NCBI GenBank assembly: GCA_011389895.1
Contig: JAABTN010000004.1
Location: forward strand, 62,001 to 126,000
Length of the DNA stretch: 64,000 bases
Origin: Maritimibacter sp.
GTDB lineage: Bacteria > Pseudomonadota > Alphaproteobacteria > Rhodobacterales > Rhodobacteraceae
Direction of reading: 5' to 3'
The position numbers and the translations under genes are program-made. Shown one piece after another: positions 17,479 through 25,635 of the stretch. Each line of letters starts with the position of its first letter. The first letter of the stretch is position 1. The notes under the pieces were generated by a model. It was given only the letters and a program-made list of their open reading frames with translations, searched no databases and had not been told where the DNA came from.

Positions 17479-18374
17479 GCACGCGCTACGGAGGGGCCGA
17501 GGCGGTCAAAGGTCATGCCGCCATGCTGGCGTTTTCGTCCATGGTGGCGGGGAGCTTTACCTTTGGGGCTCTGACCGCGAACATCGTCGATCCCGTCGCC
17601 TTTCAGGCCGTGCGCTTCGGGTTGGCTGCGCTGGTGGTGCTGATCATCGGGGTGGCAACCCGGTCGATCCGCATGGCCGATGCACGCGCACCGTGGCGGT
17701 GGCTTTTGCTCGGGGCGACATTCTCGACCTATTTCGTCCTGATGTTCGAGGGGCTCAAGACCGCGCCCCCGATCGCAACCAGCGCGGTGATGACATTGAT
17801 GCCGATCATGACGGCTGTCTTTTCATGGGTTCTGCTCAGGCAGGTGACGACGCGGCGCGTCGCGCTGGCACTGGGGCTTGGTGCGGTTGGCGCGCTCTGG
17901 GTGATCTTTCGCGGTGACCTGGACCGGCTTTTGGCGTTCCAGATCGGGCGGGGAGAGCTTGTGTATTTCGTCGGCTGCATCGCCCATGCGCTCTACGTCC
18001 CGCTGATCCGGATGTGGAGCCGGGGCGAGAGCGCCGTGTCGTCGTCGTTCTGGGTGCTGTCTTCGGGCACGCTGGTTCTGACGCTTTATGGCTGGGACGC
18101 GCTCGGGGCCACGGACTTCATGTCTCTGCCCCCGATTGTCTGGATTGCCTTCGCGTATCTGTCGGTGGGCGCGATGGCGATGACCTTTGTCTTTCTCAAC
18201 TTCGCCTCCATGCGTCTGCCGGGGGGGAAGGTCATGGCCTATACCTATCTCACGCCCGGGTGGGTCATTCTTTGGGAGCTGGCGTTTGGGCATGGGTTGC
18301 CGGATTTACGGGTGCTGGCCGGGCTTGTTGTGACCGCCGGTGCGATCATCCTTCTGCTCAAGCACGAGGAATGA
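17475..18374 (+). CDS. EamA/DMT-superfamily transporter (RhaT-like permease)
   Basis: 299 aa with about ten hydrophobic helices arranged as two EamA repeats (residues ~12-140 and ~150-295). The GTG start overlaps the LysR stop (GTGA) and has AAGGATT upstream. Members export or import amino acids, nucleobases or other small metabolites; substrate unknown. Translational coupling to the LysR protein suggests a small regulated efflux module. Confidence 0.87.
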   Translation: MSTRYGGAEAVKGHAAMLAFSSMVAGSFTFGALTANIVDPVAFQAVRFGLAALVVLIIGVATRSIRMADARAPWRWLLLGATFSTYFVLMFEGLKTAPPIATSAVMTLMPIMTAVFSWVLLRQVTTRRVALALGLGAVGALWVIFRGDLDRLLAFQIGRGELVYFVGCIAHALYVPLIRMWSRGESAVSSSFWVLSSGTLVLTLYGWDALGATDFMSLPPIVWIAFAYLSVGAMAMTFVFLNFASMRLPGGKVMAYTYLTPGWVILWELAFGHGLPDLRVLAGLVVTAGAIILLLKHEE

Positions 18375-18413
18375 TCGAGAGGGTGCATGGCGCGGGTGGC
18401 GGATGTGCCGAGC

Positions 18414-18435
18414 GGGGGAGGGCCAGCCCTCCCCC
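18414..18435. terminator. GC hairpin between convergent DMT transporter and aldo/keto reductase
   Basis: GGGGGAGGGC-CA-GCCCTCCCCC is a perfect 10-bp inverted repeat 40 bases after the transporter stop. No U-run follows on the plus strand, so it may be a Rho-assisted or transcript-stabilising hairpin serving both genes. Confidence 0.55.
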
Positions 18436-18469
18436 AGCCGCCGTTCATCGTCCCATTGGCAGGCAGAGA

Positions 18470-18500
18470 CACCCCCACCCGAGGTATTTGAAAAACGGTG
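18470..18500. repeat. Possible copy of a roseobacter extragenic element
   Basis: CACCCCCACCCGAGGTATTTGAAAAAC resembles the short 'CCC..GAGTATTTTTGAAAA' strings I associate with 3' ends of genes in roseobacter genomes. Only one copy was noticed in this window, so identity as a dispersed repeat is unproven. Confidence 0.3.
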
Positions 18501-18511
18501 AATGCAGGGGG

Positions 18512-19498
18512 TCAGCAGTAGCGTTCGACACCGACGATCTGGGCGTCAGAGTAGCGGTCGCCCTCTGCCCAGCCCACCGGCAGGATGCGATCAAGCTCTT
18601 CGCGGTCTGATCTGGAGAAAATGATCTGGTCCGCATCGGCCCATTCCATCAGGTGTGCGGCCGACCGGGTGCCGGGGATCGGGACGAGGTGATCACCCTG
18701 TTGCAAACACCAGGCGAGCGCGGTTGCCGCCGTGGTCCAGCCGCGCCGCTGGGCGAAGGCGCGAAATTCGCGCACGCGGTTCATGTTGCGGGTGAAATTC
18801 GGCTCGATGAACCGCGGGTTGTTCTTGCGAAAATCCGTGTCCCCGAAGGTGGACGGATCGAGGTCGGTATCGCCAAAGATGCCGCGTCCGAGGGGCGAGA
18901 AGGGTACGAAGGTGGTGCCAAGTTCGTCGCAGGCCTGCACCATCCCGAGATCGGGAAGGCGGGTCCAGAGGGAGTATTCGTTCTGCACCGCGTCGACCGG
19001 CCCGACCCTTGCCGCGTTGCGCAGCGAGGCGGGCGAGATTTCGGAAAACCCGATGGCCCGGATCAGACCTTCCTCCTTGAAGGTCAGGAGTGTCTCGGTG
19101 ACCTCTTCGATAGGGCGGGTGAAGTCGCGGCGGTGGACATAGTAGAGTTCGACATGATCGACCCCGAGCCGGGTCAACGAGGCTTCCAGTTTCTCGCGCA
19201 GGAAAGGTTCGGAGTTGTCCGCCGTGCCGCGCGGTGCCCCGGCGACGATCCCGCCCTTTGTGGCGATCTGGAAGCGATGGCCCCGGTCCTTCTGGTAGGC
19301 CCCGATCCAGTTCTCTGACAGCCCCTGACCGTAGAGATCCGAGGTGTCGAGAAAGCTGATCCCGGCAGCGCGGGCGGCATCGAGGGTGGCATAGGCTTCG
19401 TCCTGGTCGGTCTTGCCATAGAACCCGGCAAAGGACATGCAGCCCAATGCAATGGCGGAGATGTCAATGTCGGTGTGGCCGAGGCGGCGGGTTTTCAT
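18512..19498 (-). CDS. Aldo/keto reductase
   Basis: A 328-aa TIM-barrel NADPH oxidoreductase of the AKR (YdhF/PdxI-like) type. The catalytic tetrad is visible: Asp and Tyr in FLDTSDLYGQGLSE, Lys in FQIATKGG, His in ELYYVHRRD. The NADP-binding C-terminal part includes VPIPGTRSAAHLMEWADA. The ATG at 19498 follows AGGAG; a slightly longer in-frame start lacks this support. It reduces aldehydes or ketones; physiological substrate unknown. Stand-alone gene. Confidence 0.9.
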   Translation of the reverse strand: MKTRRLGHTDIDISAIALGCMSFAGFYGKTDQDEAYATLDAARAAGISFLDTSDLYGQGLSENWIGAYQKDRGHRFQIATKGGIVAGAPRGTADNSEPFLREKLEASLTRLGVDHVELYYVHRRDFTRPIEEVTETLLTFKEEGLIRAIGFSEISPASLRNAARVGPVDAVQNEYSLWTRLPDLGMVQACDELGTTFVPFSPLGRGIFGDTDLDPSTFGDTDFRKNNPRFIEPNFTRNMNRVREFRAFAQRRGWTTAATALAWCLQQGDHLVPIPGTRSAAHLMEWADADQIIFSRSDREELDRILPVGWAEGDRYSDAQIVGVERYC

Positions 19499-19652
19499 GG
19501 ATGAACTCCTGTCTGCACGCATGGGTGTCACGGTCGGGCGCGATCATAGGGTCTGCGCGCCGGAAGAAAACCCGGGTCACGGGGATATCCCCGTCGATCC
19601 CGCAGTGTCCCGATCCACATCAGAAACGGCAATGGGGTGCGCCCGTAAACCG

Positions 19653-19682
19653 AAAAGACGGCCGGGATAGCACCGGGCCGTC
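19653..19682 (-). terminator. Terminator of the H-NS-like gene
   Basis: Minus strand GACGGCCCGG, a 6-nt loop, and CCCGGCCGTC (one bulge) followed immediately by TTTT. It lies about 27 bases after the stop of the H-NS-like gene. Confidence 0.75.
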
Positions 19683-19708
19683 CTTCCAAAACACAAAGGT
19701 CGGGGTGT

Positions 19709-20071
19709 TTAAATCAGCAGGGCGTCAAGATCGCCGCCGTTTTCAAGATGGGCCTCGACCCATTTCGGTTTGCGTCCGCGTCCGGTCCAGGTGATCGTGG
19801 GGTCGTCGGGGTGGGCGTATTTCGGGGCGACCTTGGATCGACCATCCTTGGCGCCGGAGGTCTTTTTGGTCGATTTCTTCGGCCCGGTCTTTCCAGTCGT
19901 TTTTACACCGGAGAGGTCGTCGAGCGAAAAACCATAGGCCTTCGCCGCCTTTTGCGCGGCAGCAAGCGCTTCGCGTTTTTCAGCCTCGGCGACGCGGTCA
20001 AGCTGCTTGTCGATATCGGTCTTCAGCTTTTCAAGCTCTTTGCGGGTCATGCCCTTGAGATTAACTTTCAT
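19709..20071 (-). CDS. H-NS-family nucleoid-associated protein (HvrA-like)
   Basis: 120 aa. An N-terminal coiled coil for oligomerisation (residues ~8-50: MTRKELEKLKTDIDKQLDRV) is followed by a basic linker and the C-terminal DNA-binding domain YAHPDDPTITWTGRGRKPKW, whose GRGRKP loop inserts in the AT-rich minor groove. Rhodobacter HvrA, a photosynthesis/nitrogen trans-acting protein, has this architecture. The ATG at 20071 is spaced about 7 bases from AGGACG; a second ATG two codons upstream is too close. The promoter region is unusually AT-rich, fitting autoregulation. Confidence 0.92.
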   Translation of the reverse strand: MKVNLKGMTRKELEKLKTDIDKQLDRVAEAEKREALAAAQKAAKAYGFSLDDLSGVKTTGKTGPKKSTKKTSGAKDGRSKVAPKYAHPDDPTITWTGRGRKPKWVEAHLENGGDLDALLI

Positions 20072-20123
20072 CTGCATCGTCCTGTTCGTGAGTGGAAAAA
20101 CCAGGGATAATACTGGGAATATA

Positions 20124-20152
20124 ACAATACCTATGGATAGGACGTTTGACAA
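20124..20152 (-). promoter_or_regulatory. Promoter of the H-NS-like gene
   Basis: Minus strand TTGTCA (20152-20147) and TATTGT (20129-20124) with a 17-base spacer, 53 bases upstream of the start codon in a markedly AT-rich stretch. The downstream CCAG..CTGG dyad could be an operator. Confidence 0.55.
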
Positions 20153-20240
20153 TGTTTGGGCAATAGCAAAGATACCCCCGAAACAAAGGTTTCGACGGGC
20201 AGGGCTAAATTGGCAGGTATACAGTGGTTCCTGCGATGTT

Positions 20241-22211
20241 TTACTCTGCGGCTTTGGCGCGCGGATCGACGAGCGTGACGATGTCGTCCATGATCACGTT
20301 CAACTCGAAATCCTTGGGCGTATAGACCTTGGCCACGCCCATGGCGCGCAGGCGTTCGGCGTCATCCTCGGGAATGATGCCCCCGGCGATGACCGGCACA
20401 TGGCCGAGACCGGCGGTCTTCATACGATCCAGCAAATCCTCGATCAACGGGACATGTGAGCCGGACAGGATCGACAGGCCGACAACATGCGCACCGCTTT
20501 CCTGTGCCGAGGCGACGATTTCAGCTGGGGTCAGGCGAATACCGTCATAGGTGATATCCATGCCGCAATCGCGCGCGCGGGCGGCGATTTGTTCGGCGCC
20601 GTTGGAGTGGCCGTCGAGACCGGGTTTGCCGACAAGGAATTTCATCTTTTCACCCAGCGCGGTCGAAACGGCGGCGACCCGTTCGCGAATATCGTCCAGC
20701 CCTTCGGTTCGGTTCGAGGGGCTCTTCGAGACGCCAGTGGGGCCGCGGTATTGGCCAAAGGTGGCGCGCACGGCGTCGCCCCACTCGCCGGTCGTCGCCC
20801 CGGCCCGGGCGGCTTCGATCGAGGCGGGCATGATATTTTCCCCCGATTTCGCGGCGGCGCGCAGGTTGGCGAGCGCAGTCTCAACAGCGTCTTGGTTGCG
20901 GGTGGCGCGCCAGGCCTGCAACCGGGCGACCTGATCTGCCTCGGCCTTGGGGTCGGCGACCATGATCGCCTCGGGCCCCGAGGTGAGGGGCGAGGGCGCG
21001 GCTTCGGTCCATTTATTCACACCGACCACGGTGGTCTCGGAATTTTCAATCTTGGAAATGCGCTCCGCGTTACTCTCCACCAGTCGCGATTTCATGTATT
21101 CGATGGCGTCGATGGCGCCACCCATGCCGTCAATCTGCGACAGCTCGGCGCGCGCGCCCTCTTTCAGTTCCGCGACCTTGCGGTCGATGGCGGGGTTGTT
21201 TTCGAACAGGTCGTCGTATTCCAGAAGATCGGTTTCATAGGCGAGGATCTGTTGCATCCGGAGCGACCATTGCTGATCCCAGGGGCGCGGCAGGCCGAGC
21301 GCTTCGTTCCAAGCGGGCAGTTGCACCGCGCGGGCGCGGGCGTTTTTCGACAGCGTGACGGCCAGCATTTCCAGCAAAATACGGTAGACGTTATTCTCTG
21401 GCTGCTGTTCGGTCAGCCCGAGCGAGTTCACTTGGACACCATAACGGAAGCGACGGAATTTCTCGTCCTCGACGCCGTAGCGGTCGCGGGTGATTTCATC
21501 CCACAGTTCCACGAAGGCGCGCATTTTGCACATCTCGGTAACGAAACGGATGCCTGCGTTCACGAAGAAGGATATACGCCCGACCATTTGCGGGAATGCC
21601 TCGGCGGGCACTTTTTCCTTCAGATCGTCGAGCACGGCGATGGCGGTGGCCAAGGCAAAGGCAAGCTCTTCTTCGGGCGTCGCGCCCGCCTCCTGCAAGT
21701 GGTAGGAACAGATGTTCATCGGGTTCCATTTGGGCAGGTGTTCGCGGGTATAGGCCGCGACATCTGTAATCATCCGAAGCGACGGTTTGGGCGGGCAGAC
21801 ATAGGTGCCGCGTGATAGGTATTCTTTCACGAGGTCGTTTTGCACGGTGCCAGACAGTTCGGACACATCTGCGCCCTGCTCTTCGGCGACCGCGATATAA
21901 AGCGCGAGCAGCCAGGGCGCGGTCGCGTTGATCGTCATGGATGTGTTCATCTGCTCCAGCGGGATCTGATCGAAGAGCATCCGCATATCGCCCAGATGCG
22001 CCACCGGGACGCCGACCTTGCCGACCTCGCCGCGCGCGAGCGTGTGGTCGCTGTCGTATCCCGTCTGGGTCGGTAGGTCGAAAGCCACGGAGAGGCCGGT
22101 TTGCCCCTTTGCGAGGTTGGATCGATAAAGCGCGTTCGACGCCGAGGCGGTCGAATGGCCCGCATAGGTGCGGAAAAGCCATGGACGATCTGTCTTCGTG
22201 GTGTCCGACAT
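20241..22211 (-). CDS. ecm: (2R)-Ethylmalonyl-CoA mutase
   Basis: An adenosylcobalamin-dependent carbon-skeleton mutase converting (2R)-ethylmalonyl-CoA to methylsuccinyl-CoA in the ethylmalonyl-CoA pathway. 656 aa, the size expected for Ecm and shorter than the ~720-aa methylmalonyl-CoA mutase. N-terminal substrate barrel (TYAGHSTASASNALYRSNLAKG; SVAFDLPTQTGYDSDH) and a C-terminal B12 domain with the base-off motif DGHSNG, cobalt ligand His535. Proximity to ccr supports Ecm over MCM. It is divergent from an acyltransferase gene. Confidence 0.95.
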   Translation of the reverse strand: MSDTTKTDRPWLFRTYAGHSTASASNALYRSNLAKGQTGLSVAFDLPTQTGYDSDHTLARGEVGKVGVPVAHLGDMRMLFDQIPLEQMNTSMTINATAPWLLALYIAVAEEQGADVSELSGTVQNDLVKEYLSRGTYVCPPKPSLRMITDVAAYTREHLPKWNPMNICSYHLQEAGATPEEELAFALATAIAVLDDLKEKVPAEAFPQMVGRISFFVNAGIRFVTEMCKMRAFVELWDEITRDRYGVEDEKFRRFRYGVQVNSLGLTEQQPENNVYRILLEMLAVTLSKNARARAVQLPAWNEALGLPRPWDQQWSLRMQQILAYETDLLEYDDLFENNPAIDRKVAELKEGARAELSQIDGMGGAIDAIEYMKSRLVESNAERISKIENSETTVVGVNKWTEAAPSPLTSGPEAIMVADPKAEADQVARLQAWRATRNQDAVETALANLRAAAKSGENIMPASIEAARAGATTGEWGDAVRATFGQYRGPTGVSKSPSNRTEGLDDIRERVAAVSTALGEKMKFLVGKPGLDGHSNGAEQIAARARDCGMDITYDGIRLTPAEIVASAQESGAHVVGLSILSGSHVPLIEDLLDRMKTAGLGHVPVIAGGIIPEDDAERLRAMGVAKVYTPKDFELNVIMDDIVTLVDPRAKAAE

Positions 22212-22229
22212 TTTTGACTCGCGGTTTTG

Positions 22230-22272
22230 TTGCATTGCAGCATTTTCTGCCAAAAGTAATTTTATTTCGCAA
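22230..22272. promoter_or_regulatory. TTGCA-type motifs in the ecm promoter region
   Basis: TTGCATTGCAG (22230-22240) and TTTCGCAA (22265-22272) lie upstream of ecm. Similar strings (TTGCAATGTTGCGA) occur upstream of ccr. They resemble the TTGCAA/TTTGCA-containing sites bound by RamB/short-chain acyl-CoA regulators. Functional assignment is inferred. Confidence 0.4.
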
Positions 22273-22381
22273 GGGGTATTTAGGCCGGAAGATCGTTGCG
22301 CGATTGATCCCAACCCCCGCGTTCCTCGCCCGTGTGCAAAAACGGTTGCCGTGCGCAGCGCCGCGAGGCAAGATTTCCGCC

Positions 22382-23797
22382 ATGACGCGAACCGTGGACC
22401 TGCCCATCTGGGCGCTTGCACTTATCCTCGCCTTCGCGGCGGTGACCTTCGCGTCGCATTTCCTGTTTCCCTCGGTGCGCTGGTTCATCCGGCGGCGGAT
22501 GGAGCGCGCGGTTGCAAAGCTGAACACCCGCCTGACCCGGCCGATTGAGCCGTTCAAGCTCGCCCGTCGTCATGACATGATCCAGCGGCTGATCTATGAC
22601 CCCGAGGTGACGCAGGCCGTGGTGGCGCACGCCCGTGACGAAGGTGTGCCCGAACAGGTGGCGTTTGAAATGGCGCGCCGCTATGCCCGCGAAATCGTGC
22701 CGCGGTTTTCGGCCTTCATGTATTTCGGCTTCGCGATCCGCGTTGCGAAATTCATATCGAAGGGCGTCTACCGGGTGCGCATCGACGAGCTTGACGAGAA
22801 GGTTCTGGAAGGCATCGACCCCGAGGCCACGGTGGTTTTCGTGATGAACCACCGCTCCAACATGGATTACGTGCTGGTGACTTGGCTTGCCGGGCGCCGT
22901 TCGCATCTGTCCTACGCGGTGGGGGAATGGGCGCGGGTCTGGCCGCTTTCGATGCTGATCCGGGCGATGGGCGCCTATTTCATCCGGCGAAAAAGCCGCA
23001 ATGCGCTTTATCGCAAGGTTCTGCAACGCTACATTCAGACCGCGATCCGGTCCGGCACGACGCAGGGCGTGTTTCCGGAAGGCGGGCTAAGCCTCGATGG
23101 TGCGGTCGGGCAACCGAAAGTGGGGCTGATCTCTTACATCGTGGATGATTTCGTGGTCGGGGAAAGCCGGGACGTGGTCTTTGTCCCGGTTGCTCTGAAC
23201 TATGACAGGGTGATCGAAGATCGGATGTTGATCGGGGCGGGCAAGACCGGGGTGCGCCGCTTTCGCCTGCGGGTCTTCGACGTGGTGCGCCATGTCGTGG
23301 CGCATCTGTTCCTGCGCTTCACCGGGCGGTTCAAACGCTTTGGCTACGCCAGCGTGAGCGTGGGCGAGCCCCTGTCGCTCGCCGGGTTCATGGCCGAGCA
23401 TCCGGACCACAAGAATGAGCCGACCGTGCCGATTGCGCGCCGCATGATGGCGCGTATTCGCGCGGTGGTCCCGGTTCTGCCGGTGCCGGTGGTGGCGGCG
23501 GTTTTCGTCAAGCACGGCGACATGGACCGCAACGAGGTCGCGGGGCGATTTCACGCCATGGTGCATGACATGCGCACGCGGGGCGCGCAGATCCACATGC
23601 CGCGCTCCCCGAACCACGACCCGGTGCAGCAGGGGGTCGAGCTTTTACTGGTGCGCCGGGTTCTGGTGGCCGATGGGCATCGGCTGAGCGTGAACGAAGA
23701 AGAGCGCCCCATCCTTAACTACTATGCCCGCTCCATCGCCCATCTTTGCCCGGGCGAGTTGTCACAGTTGGACCGGTCGGAATCCGGCGCGACATAA
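22382..23797 (+). CDS. Glycerol-3-phosphate / lysophospholipid acyltransferase-like membrane protein
   Basis: 471 aa. One N-terminal membrane segment (LPIWALALILAFAAVTFASHF), then a PlsB/PlsC-type acyltransferase domain with the catalytic NHRSNMD (HX4D) motif near residue 160 and the VFPEGGLSLDG acyl-acceptor block near residue 237. It would transfer an acyl chain to a glycerol phosphate or lysolipid at the inner membrane. It lies between ecm and ccr, an arrangement I recall from other roseobacters; whether it serves the ethylmalonyl-CoA pathway is unclear. Confidence 0.87.
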   Translation: MTRTVDLPIWALALILAFAAVTFASHFLFPSVRWFIRRRMERAVAKLNTRLTRPIEPFKLARRHDMIQRLIYDPEVTQAVVAHARDEGVPEQVAFEMARRYAREIVPRFSAFMYFGFAIRVAKFISKGVYRVRIDELDEKVLEGIDPEATVVFVMNHRSNMDYVLVTWLAGRRSHLSYAVGEWARVWPLSMLIRAMGAYFIRRKSRNALYRKVLQRYIQTAIRSGTTQGVFPEGGLSLDGAVGQPKVGLISYIVDDFVVGESRDVVFVPVALNYDRVIEDRMLIGAGKTGVRRFRLRVFDVVRHVVAHLFLRFTGRFKRFGYASVSVGEPLSLAGFMAEHPDHKNEPTVPIARRMMARIRAVVPVLPVPVVAAVFVKHGDMDRNEVAGRFHAMVHDMRTRGAQIHMPRSPNHDPVQQGVELLLVRRVLVADGHRLSVNEEERPILNYYARSIAHLCPGELSQLDRSESGAT

Positions 23798-23822
23798 AAT
23801 TACAAAAACGTCATGTTAATGG

Positions 23823-23836
23823 TTGCAATGTTGCGA
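23823..23836. promoter_or_regulatory. TTGCAATGTTGCGA motif upstream of ccr
   Basis: A TTGCAA palindrome followed by TTGCGA, 75-87 bases upstream of the ccr start, resembling the motif pair in front of ecm. Candidate shared regulator site (RamB/ScfR type). Confidence 0.4.
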
Positions 23837-23909
23837 GGCCAACCGTAATGCTGCACCAGCAGCGCGCGATTCTGCATCGCGGCAAAAGAGGCATTTGACG
23901 GAGGACCCA

Positions 23910-25193
23910 ATGGCTCTCGACCACCAGACAGCTATCGCCGATTACGAGGCGCCCGAGAAAGACCTGTACGAAATCGGGGAAATACCCCCGATGGGCTACG
24001 TCCCGAAACGGATGTATGCATGGGCCATTCGCCGTGATCGCCAAGGCGAACCCGATCAGGCCATGCAGGTCGAAGTGGTCGATGTGCCCCGGATCGACAG
24101 CCACGAGGTGCTGGTGCTCGTGATGGCGGCGGGCGTGAACTACAACGGTATCTGGGCGGGTCTTGGCGTGCCGGTCAGCATGTTTGACGTCCACAAGCAG
24201 GATTACCATATCGCGGGTTCCGATGCGGCCGGCATCGTTTGGGCAGTGGGCGACAAGGTGAAAACGTGGAAGGTGGGCGACGAGGTCGTCATTCACTGTA
24301 ACCAGGACGATGGCGACGACGAAGAGTGCAACGGTGGCGACCCGATGTATTCGCCGAGCCAGCGCATCTGGGGGTATGAGACGCCGGACGGCTCCTTTGC
24401 CCAGTTCACCCGCGTTCAAGCCCAGCAGCTTTTGCCGCGCCCCAAGCATCTGACTTGGGAAGAAAGCGCCTGCTACACCCTGACGCTGGCGACCGCCTAC
24501 CGGATGCTCTTTGGACACCATCCGCACGAATTGAAGCCGGGTCAGAATGTTCTGGTCTGGGGCGCGTCGGGCGGTCTTGGCTCCTATGCGATCCAGCTGA
24601 TCAACGCGGCGGGCGGCAACGCCATCGGGGTGATTTCCGACGAGAGCAAGCGCGACTTCGTGTTGAGCCTTGGGGCGAAGGGGGTCATCAACCGCAAGGA
24701 TTTTGACTGCTGGGGGCAACTGCCCACCGTGAACACGGACGAATACAAGGCGTGGTTCAAGGAAGCCCGCCGGTTCGGGGCCGCGATCTGGGAGTTTACC
24801 GGCAAGGGCAACAACGTCGACATCGTGTTCGAACACCCGGGCGAGGCGACCTTCCCGGTGTCCTCCTTCGTCTGCAAAAAGGGTGGTATGGTCGTGATCT
24901 GCGCCGGCACCACTGGCTTCAACTGCACCTTCGACGTGCGTTATATCTGGATGCACCAAAAGCGCCTTCAAGGCTCGCATTTCGCGCATCTGAAACAGGC
25001 GGCGGCGGCGAACAAGCTGATGATCGAGCGTCGGATCGACCCGTTCATGTCCGAGGTGTTCCCTTGGGACGAAATCCCCGGCGCGCATATGAAGATGTAC
25101 CGTAACGAGCACAAGCCCGGCAACATGTCGGTGCTGGTTCAGGCCCCGAAGACCGGGCTGCGCACGCTTGAGGATGTGCTCGACGCAAAGTAG
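23910..25193 (+). CDS. ccr: Crotonyl-CoA carboxylase/reductase
   Basis: An NADPH-dependent reductive carboxylase turning crotonyl-CoA plus CO2 into (2S)-ethylmalonyl-CoA, the key step of the ethylmalonyl-CoA pathway for acetate/C2 assimilation. 427 aa, MDR-superfamily fold. GGAGG lies upstream of the ATG. The Rossmann loop GASGGLGSYAIQL sits near residue 218; the DYHIAGSDAAGIVWAVG and IHCNQDDGDDEECNGGDPM blocks are specific to Ccr. It follows the acyltransferase by 112 bp and ends in a strong terminator. Confidence 0.97.
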   Translation: MALDHQTAIADYEAPEKDLYEIGEIPPMGYVPKRMYAWAIRRDRQGEPDQAMQVEVVDVPRIDSHEVLVLVMAAGVNYNGIWAGLGVPVSMFDVHKQDYHIAGSDAAGIVWAVGDKVKTWKVGDEVVIHCNQDDGDDEECNGGDPMYSPSQRIWGYETPDGSFAQFTRVQAQQLLPRPKHLTWEESACYTLTLATAYRMLFGHHPHELKPGQNVLVWGASGGLGSYAIQLINAAGGNAIGVISDESKRDFVLSLGAKGVINRKDFDCWGQLPTVNTDEYKAWFKEARRFGAAIWEFTGKGNNVDIVFEHPGEATFPVSSFVCKKGGMVVICAGTTGFNCTFDVRYIWMHQKRLQGSHFAHLKQAAAANKLMIERRIDPFMSEVFPWDEIPGAHMKMYRNEHKPGNMSVLVQAPKTGLRTLEDVLDAK

Positions 25194-25213
25194 GATTCCC
25201 GTATGACGGGTAT

Positions 25214-25243
25214 GGCCCCGCGCATCCCGCGCGGGGCCTTTTT
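25214..25243 (+). terminator. Rho-independent terminator of ccr
   Basis: GGCCCCGCGC-ATCCC-GCGCGGGGCC forms a perfect 10-bp stem followed by TTTTT, 20 bases after the ccr stop. It isolates the quorum-sensing genes downstream. Confidence 0.92.
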
Positions 25244-25374
25244 CGTGTCCACCCGCCCGAATCACGTGAAACCTGAAAACGGAAACACATCTTTTCAGTG
25301 TCTTAAAAACCACGCCCCCGCCATAAATGGGGAGGGTAATCGCGCGAGTATTCACGGTTTGTTTCCGTTTATAG

Positions 25375-25393
25375 GGTTGAATCATACTCAACC
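25375..25393. promoter_or_regulatory. Perfect GGTTGA-N7-TCAACC palindrome, candidate lux-box-like operator
   Basis: A 19-bp dyad with perfect 6-bp arms located 17 bases upstream of the small gene that precedes luxR. Its size approximates the 18-20 bp palindromes bound by LuxR-type dimers, although its arms differ from the canonical ACCTGT. It could be an autoregulatory site. Unproven. Confidence 0.45.
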
Positions 25394-25410
25394 TGAACGG
25401 GAGCCTTTAC

Positions 25411-25635
25411 ATGCAACACGAATGGCTGATTGATGTGTTGGCGGACCTCAAAGCCTTCGCGGATGCGAGCGGGATGGGGGCCTCGGCCGCGGCGCTCGAC
25501 GATGCAAGTCTCGTGGTGCTGGCCGAGATGACATCCCTCGCACGCGCCTCGGGGCAGGTGGGTCCGACCGCGAGGGATCATGACAACCAGTCTGGAAGCG
25601 TTACTTACCTTCTTGCACGACGCGGACACGCTTGA
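25411..25635 (+). CDS. Small conserved-looking protein overlapping the start of luxR
   Basis: 74 aa (opening MQHEWLIDVLADLKAFADASG). GGGAG precedes the ATG. It is in a different frame from luxR and overlaps its first ~56 bases. The first 50 residues are amphipathic and helical-looking; the last 20, encoded in the overlap, are of low informativeness. Rhodobacterales luxR genes are often preceded by a small gene with a similar opening, as far as I recall. No function known. The overlap suggests translational coupling and perhaps modulation of LuxR. Confidence 0.6.
   Translation: MQHEWLIDVLADLKAFADASGMGASAAALDDASLVVLAEMTSLARASGQVGPTARDHDNQSGSVTYLLARRGHA

Noticed and set aside
23811-25391. Long minus-strand open frame opposite ccr
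   Set aside because: It mirrors the codon structure of a highly conserved plus-strand enzyme in GC-rich DNA and has low-complexity, His/Arg-rich content with no family similarity.
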